Assembly (NCBI GenBank): GCA_019745415.1
Contig: JAIETF010000051.1
Coordinates: forward strand, 37,084 to 101,083
DNA: 64,000 nt
DNA from: Candidatus Obscuribacterales bacterium
GTDB taxonomy: Bacteria > Cyanobacteriota > Vampirovibrionia > Obscuribacterales > Obscuribacteraceae
Reading direction: 5' to 3'
Part shown: positions 62,056 through 64,000 of the stretch, one piece after another
Layout of the letters: the number at the start of each line of letters is the position of its first letter
How positions within the stretch are numbered: position 1 is the first letter of the stretch
Program-made: the position numbers and the translations under genes
Notes under the pieces: model-generated
Told to the model about the DNA's origin: nothing
Databases searched by the model: none
The model's input: the letters and a program-made list of their open reading frames with translations, nothing else

Positions 62056-63936
62056 TTAGGCCATATTGCTGTTATTGGTGTCGCTGCCGGGTAGGCGAAT
62101 ACCATACAGGGGCTGTCCGCCTCTGACGAAGCGACCGAAGGCGCTCATCAGGGGCTGATCTGAGACCCAACGTCCGCGGCTGGAAGAGTTGGCGCCTACA
62201 TATATGTTTCCGTTTCTGTCTACTCTTTCGACAATACCAATGTGGTCGGAACCACCGGCGCGGCCTGGTCCACCGAAAACCACATCGCCAGGTCTGACCT
62301 GATTAATCGGCACTTTCTCGCCGCCCTTGCGCAATAGTTGCATAGCCAGGTTATGAGCACCAGCATCGGGTGTAACGTTATAACCGGCATTGATTAGCAC
62401 TTCAGATACAGATGCGGCGCAACCAAGACGACCACCCTTAACAGATGCAGCAAATCTGGTCCACATACGCTGACCGTCGGCGTTCTGCGAAGCTGCAACG
62501 ATACCATTGGCATCACCGCTCCAATCGAAGCCTTCGCCGCGGCTCTGGGTGGCGGCAGCAGCCAACTGCCACTTGTTTCTGGCGGCGCTCATATAATCTT
62601 TGTTGCCGCTGTCGGCCATGTCTTCGGCGTTGGGAACACGACCCAAATGCATAGCCAAAGCTATTTGACCAGGATCAACTTCTTTGCCGGGGTTTTGCTC
62701 GGCAATAGTTTTGGAGTAGCCGTTGATCAAATCTTTGGCTGCCAGCTCTTGTACTTCTTTGCCGAAAGTGCCAAGAATATCTTTCTTGTCGGCGTCGGAC
62801 AGTGAGTTCTGATCGGTGTCGCGCATCTTCTTGAGCACGTCGGGTGTTTCACCCTTAGCCACCTGCTCTTTCAGTTTCTTCATGCGGGCGGCTGTACCGG
62901 GGGGTACTAGACCTTTGCGCTCTTGCTCTTCAAGAGCTTCGATATCGAGATTAGCAAGCCAGTTCTGGAAGTGGTCGGCGGTGAGACCGTAGGCACCAAC
63001 AGCATGACCGCGTCCGCGGCGATAGCCAAAGTGCTCATGGTTGCCGCGTGAACCATTCAAGCTGGAAACGGTGTCTTTGATCAGATCGACAGCATCAACC
63101 TGTCCATTTCTGGAGCGGAAGTCGCGACCGGGGAACATTTCAGAAACGTCACCGGAGGACATACGACCACCGGCACGGTTACCGGAATAGCGGTTGCCGC
63201 TTTGCACCGAACCAGCATCAGCACCGTCGGGAACGTTGGCACGTTGACCGGCGCGACGAGCCGCTGCGGCGGCTTCTTCAGGAACTAGACCTTGCGGATT
63301 GTCGAGATCAACACCTTTACCGGCTAGAGCAGGGTTCTGCTCTTTGATGCGGGCATCGAGATACTTATAAAGTTCGCCGACCGACTTCTGTTGAGCTTCG
63401 GTGGGATTAACCGCTCCAGGGGCGCGCTCAAGACCGACTATAACATTGCCCGAACTCAAGATCTCAGGATTGTTGAGCATTTCCACTTTACCGTCGGCTC
63501 TGACGATTAAGTCGGGCTTCTTGCCTTGCTGCTCTAGGGTGTCGGCGAAAGCCACTTCAATTTTTGGCTTCTCAAAAGAGGTTATGGGTCTAGGTTCAGA
63601 TTTACCATCGCCTACATTGGTGGTTTCTTTAGTGCGGCTGTCGGCGATAACGCCAGCCTTGGCCAAATCATCAAGAGACTTCTTGGGGCTGAGTGCGCCT
63701 TCAGTTATGGTCAAACCGTGCAAGCCTGTCGGGGCTGTGTTGTCTGTGGTATTGGTCTGCTCGAGTATGCCGCGTCTGCCGTTTAGCGAATCGGCTTGGA
63801 ACCTGCCGCGGGCATGACGAGCACCGCTAGAGGCGGTACTGTCCGAAGCATCAGCTCCTGCGTCCATGGAGCCGCCGCCTAGAGAGCCGGCTGAAATTCC
63901 ATGCGAAAACTTAATTGGTTTATGTGATTCCACCAC
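62056..63936 (-). CDS. NlpC/P60- or CHAP-like hydrolase without signal peptide
   Basis: A 626-residue protein. Residues 510-615 form a Cys/His amidase fold: GRLGCAASVSEVLINAGY (Cys in GCAASVS), RPGDVVFGGPGRAGGSDHIGIVERV (His in SDHIGIV) and NGNIYVGANSSSRGRW. The long N-terminal region (1-500) is polar, with Gly/Ser- and Asp-rich text and a helical middle (EALEEQERKGLVPPGTAARMKKLK). No signal peptide or transmembrane helix is seen. GTG start at 63936 with CGGAGA upstream. It would cut peptidoglycan if exported. Confidence 0.85.
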   Translation of the reverse strand: MVESHKPIKFSHGISAGSLGGGSMDAGADASDSTASSGARHARGRFQADSLNGRRGILEQTNTTDNTAPTGLHGLTITEGALSPKKSLDDLAKAGVIADSRTKETTNVGDGKSEPRPITSFEKPKIEVAFADTLEQQGKKPDLIVRADGKVEMLNNPEILSSGNVIVGLERAPGAVNPTEAQQKSVGELYKYLDARIKEQNPALAGKGVDLDNPQGLVPEEAAAAARRAGQRANVPDGADAGSVQSGNRYSGNRAGGRMSSGDVSEMFPGRDFRSRNGQVDAVDLIKDTVSSLNGSRGNHEHFGYRRGRGHAVGAYGLTADHFQNWLANLDIEALEEQERKGLVPPGTAARMKKLKEQVAKGETPDVLKKMRDTDQNSLSDADKKDILGTFGKEVQELAAKDLINGYSKTIAEQNPGKEVDPGQIALAMHLGRVPNAEDMADSGNKDYMSAARNKWQLAAAATQSRGEGFDWSGDANGIVAASQNADGQRMWTRFAASVKGGRLGCAASVSEVLINAGYNVTPDAGAHNLAMQLLRKGGEKVPINQVRPGDVVFGGPGRAGGSDHIGIVERVDRNGNIYVGANSSSRGRWVSDQPLMSAFGRFVRGGQPLYGIRLPGSDTNNSNMA

Positions 63937-64000
63937 AGATGTAATCTCCGTACCTTATAGAAAGCTGGGGCTTAGCGGGGGAGCTAAAGGTGCAACACGT

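Overview
This window (about 50% GC, short intergenic gaps, many TTG/GTG starts) looks like a chromosomal segment of a free-living, aerobic bacterium. My best guess is a non-photosynthetic cyanobacterial relative of the Obscuribacterales/Melainabacteria type. That rests on gene style only: TPR-rich secreted proteins, PATAN/GGDEF-like proteins and signal-less cell-wall hydrolases. No rRNA, tRNA or ribosomal marker is present to prove it.

Layout. 1-5.7 kb (minus): a secreted protein with an internal duplication that runs off the left edge, a Tat-exported flavin oxidase, a lipoprotein, a degenerate GGDEF protein and a thioredoxin-like ferredoxin. 5.8-8.7 kb: an S9 peptidase and a divergent secreted protein. 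8.8-12.8 kb (plus): a compact molybdenum-cofactor operon moaD-moaE-moaA-moaCB(fusion)-moeA. 13.5-22.2 kb (minus): a [NiFe]-hydrogenase cluster of apparent group 1h (oxygen-insensitive, high-affinity type). It holds the small and large subunits, a maturation protease, a TPR protein, a small conserved protein, a NifU/Rieske fusion and an NHL-repeat protein, followed by a Ser/Thr kinase and a degenerate resolvase-like protein. 22.4 kb: a divergent DUF1641 protein. 23.3-31.6 kb (minus): aldo/keto reductase, nickel permease and hypB-A-C-D-E-F for NiFe(CN)2CO assembly.

31.7-43.7 kb is accessory: a pseudo-receiver, a YceI protein, a transposase-derived putative regulator (IS1595-type N-terminus with the DDE core replaced by a winged helix), a perfect 30-bp palindrome, small orphan proteins, a P-loop kinase, a prion-like membrane protein, RlpA-like and M23 cell-wall proteins, an alpha/beta hydrolase, a BtaA-like (DUF3419) protein, and several short intergenic tandem repeats. 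43.7-49.0 kb (minus): a nuclease and a kynurenine-pathway operon (haao, acmsd, kynU, kmo) that takes kynurenine to 2-aminomuconate semialdehyde. 49-64 kb: TPR proteins, a 934-residue PATAN/GGDEF-like protein, a PPC-domain protein, RecQ helicase, a frameshifted thioredoxin-like gene, an EF-hand protein, a second member of a small protein family, and a signal-less NlpC/P60-like hydrolase.

How the genes work together: the hydrogenase block and hyp block make a nearly self-contained module for aerobic H2 oxidation. It covers nickel uptake, HypB storage and insertion, HypCDEF cyanide/CO ligand assembly, C-terminal processing and candidate electron-transfer partners. The Mo-cofactor operon would serve molybdoenzymes outside the window. 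The kynurenine operon needs tryptophan/indole dioxygenase and formamidase from elsewhere.
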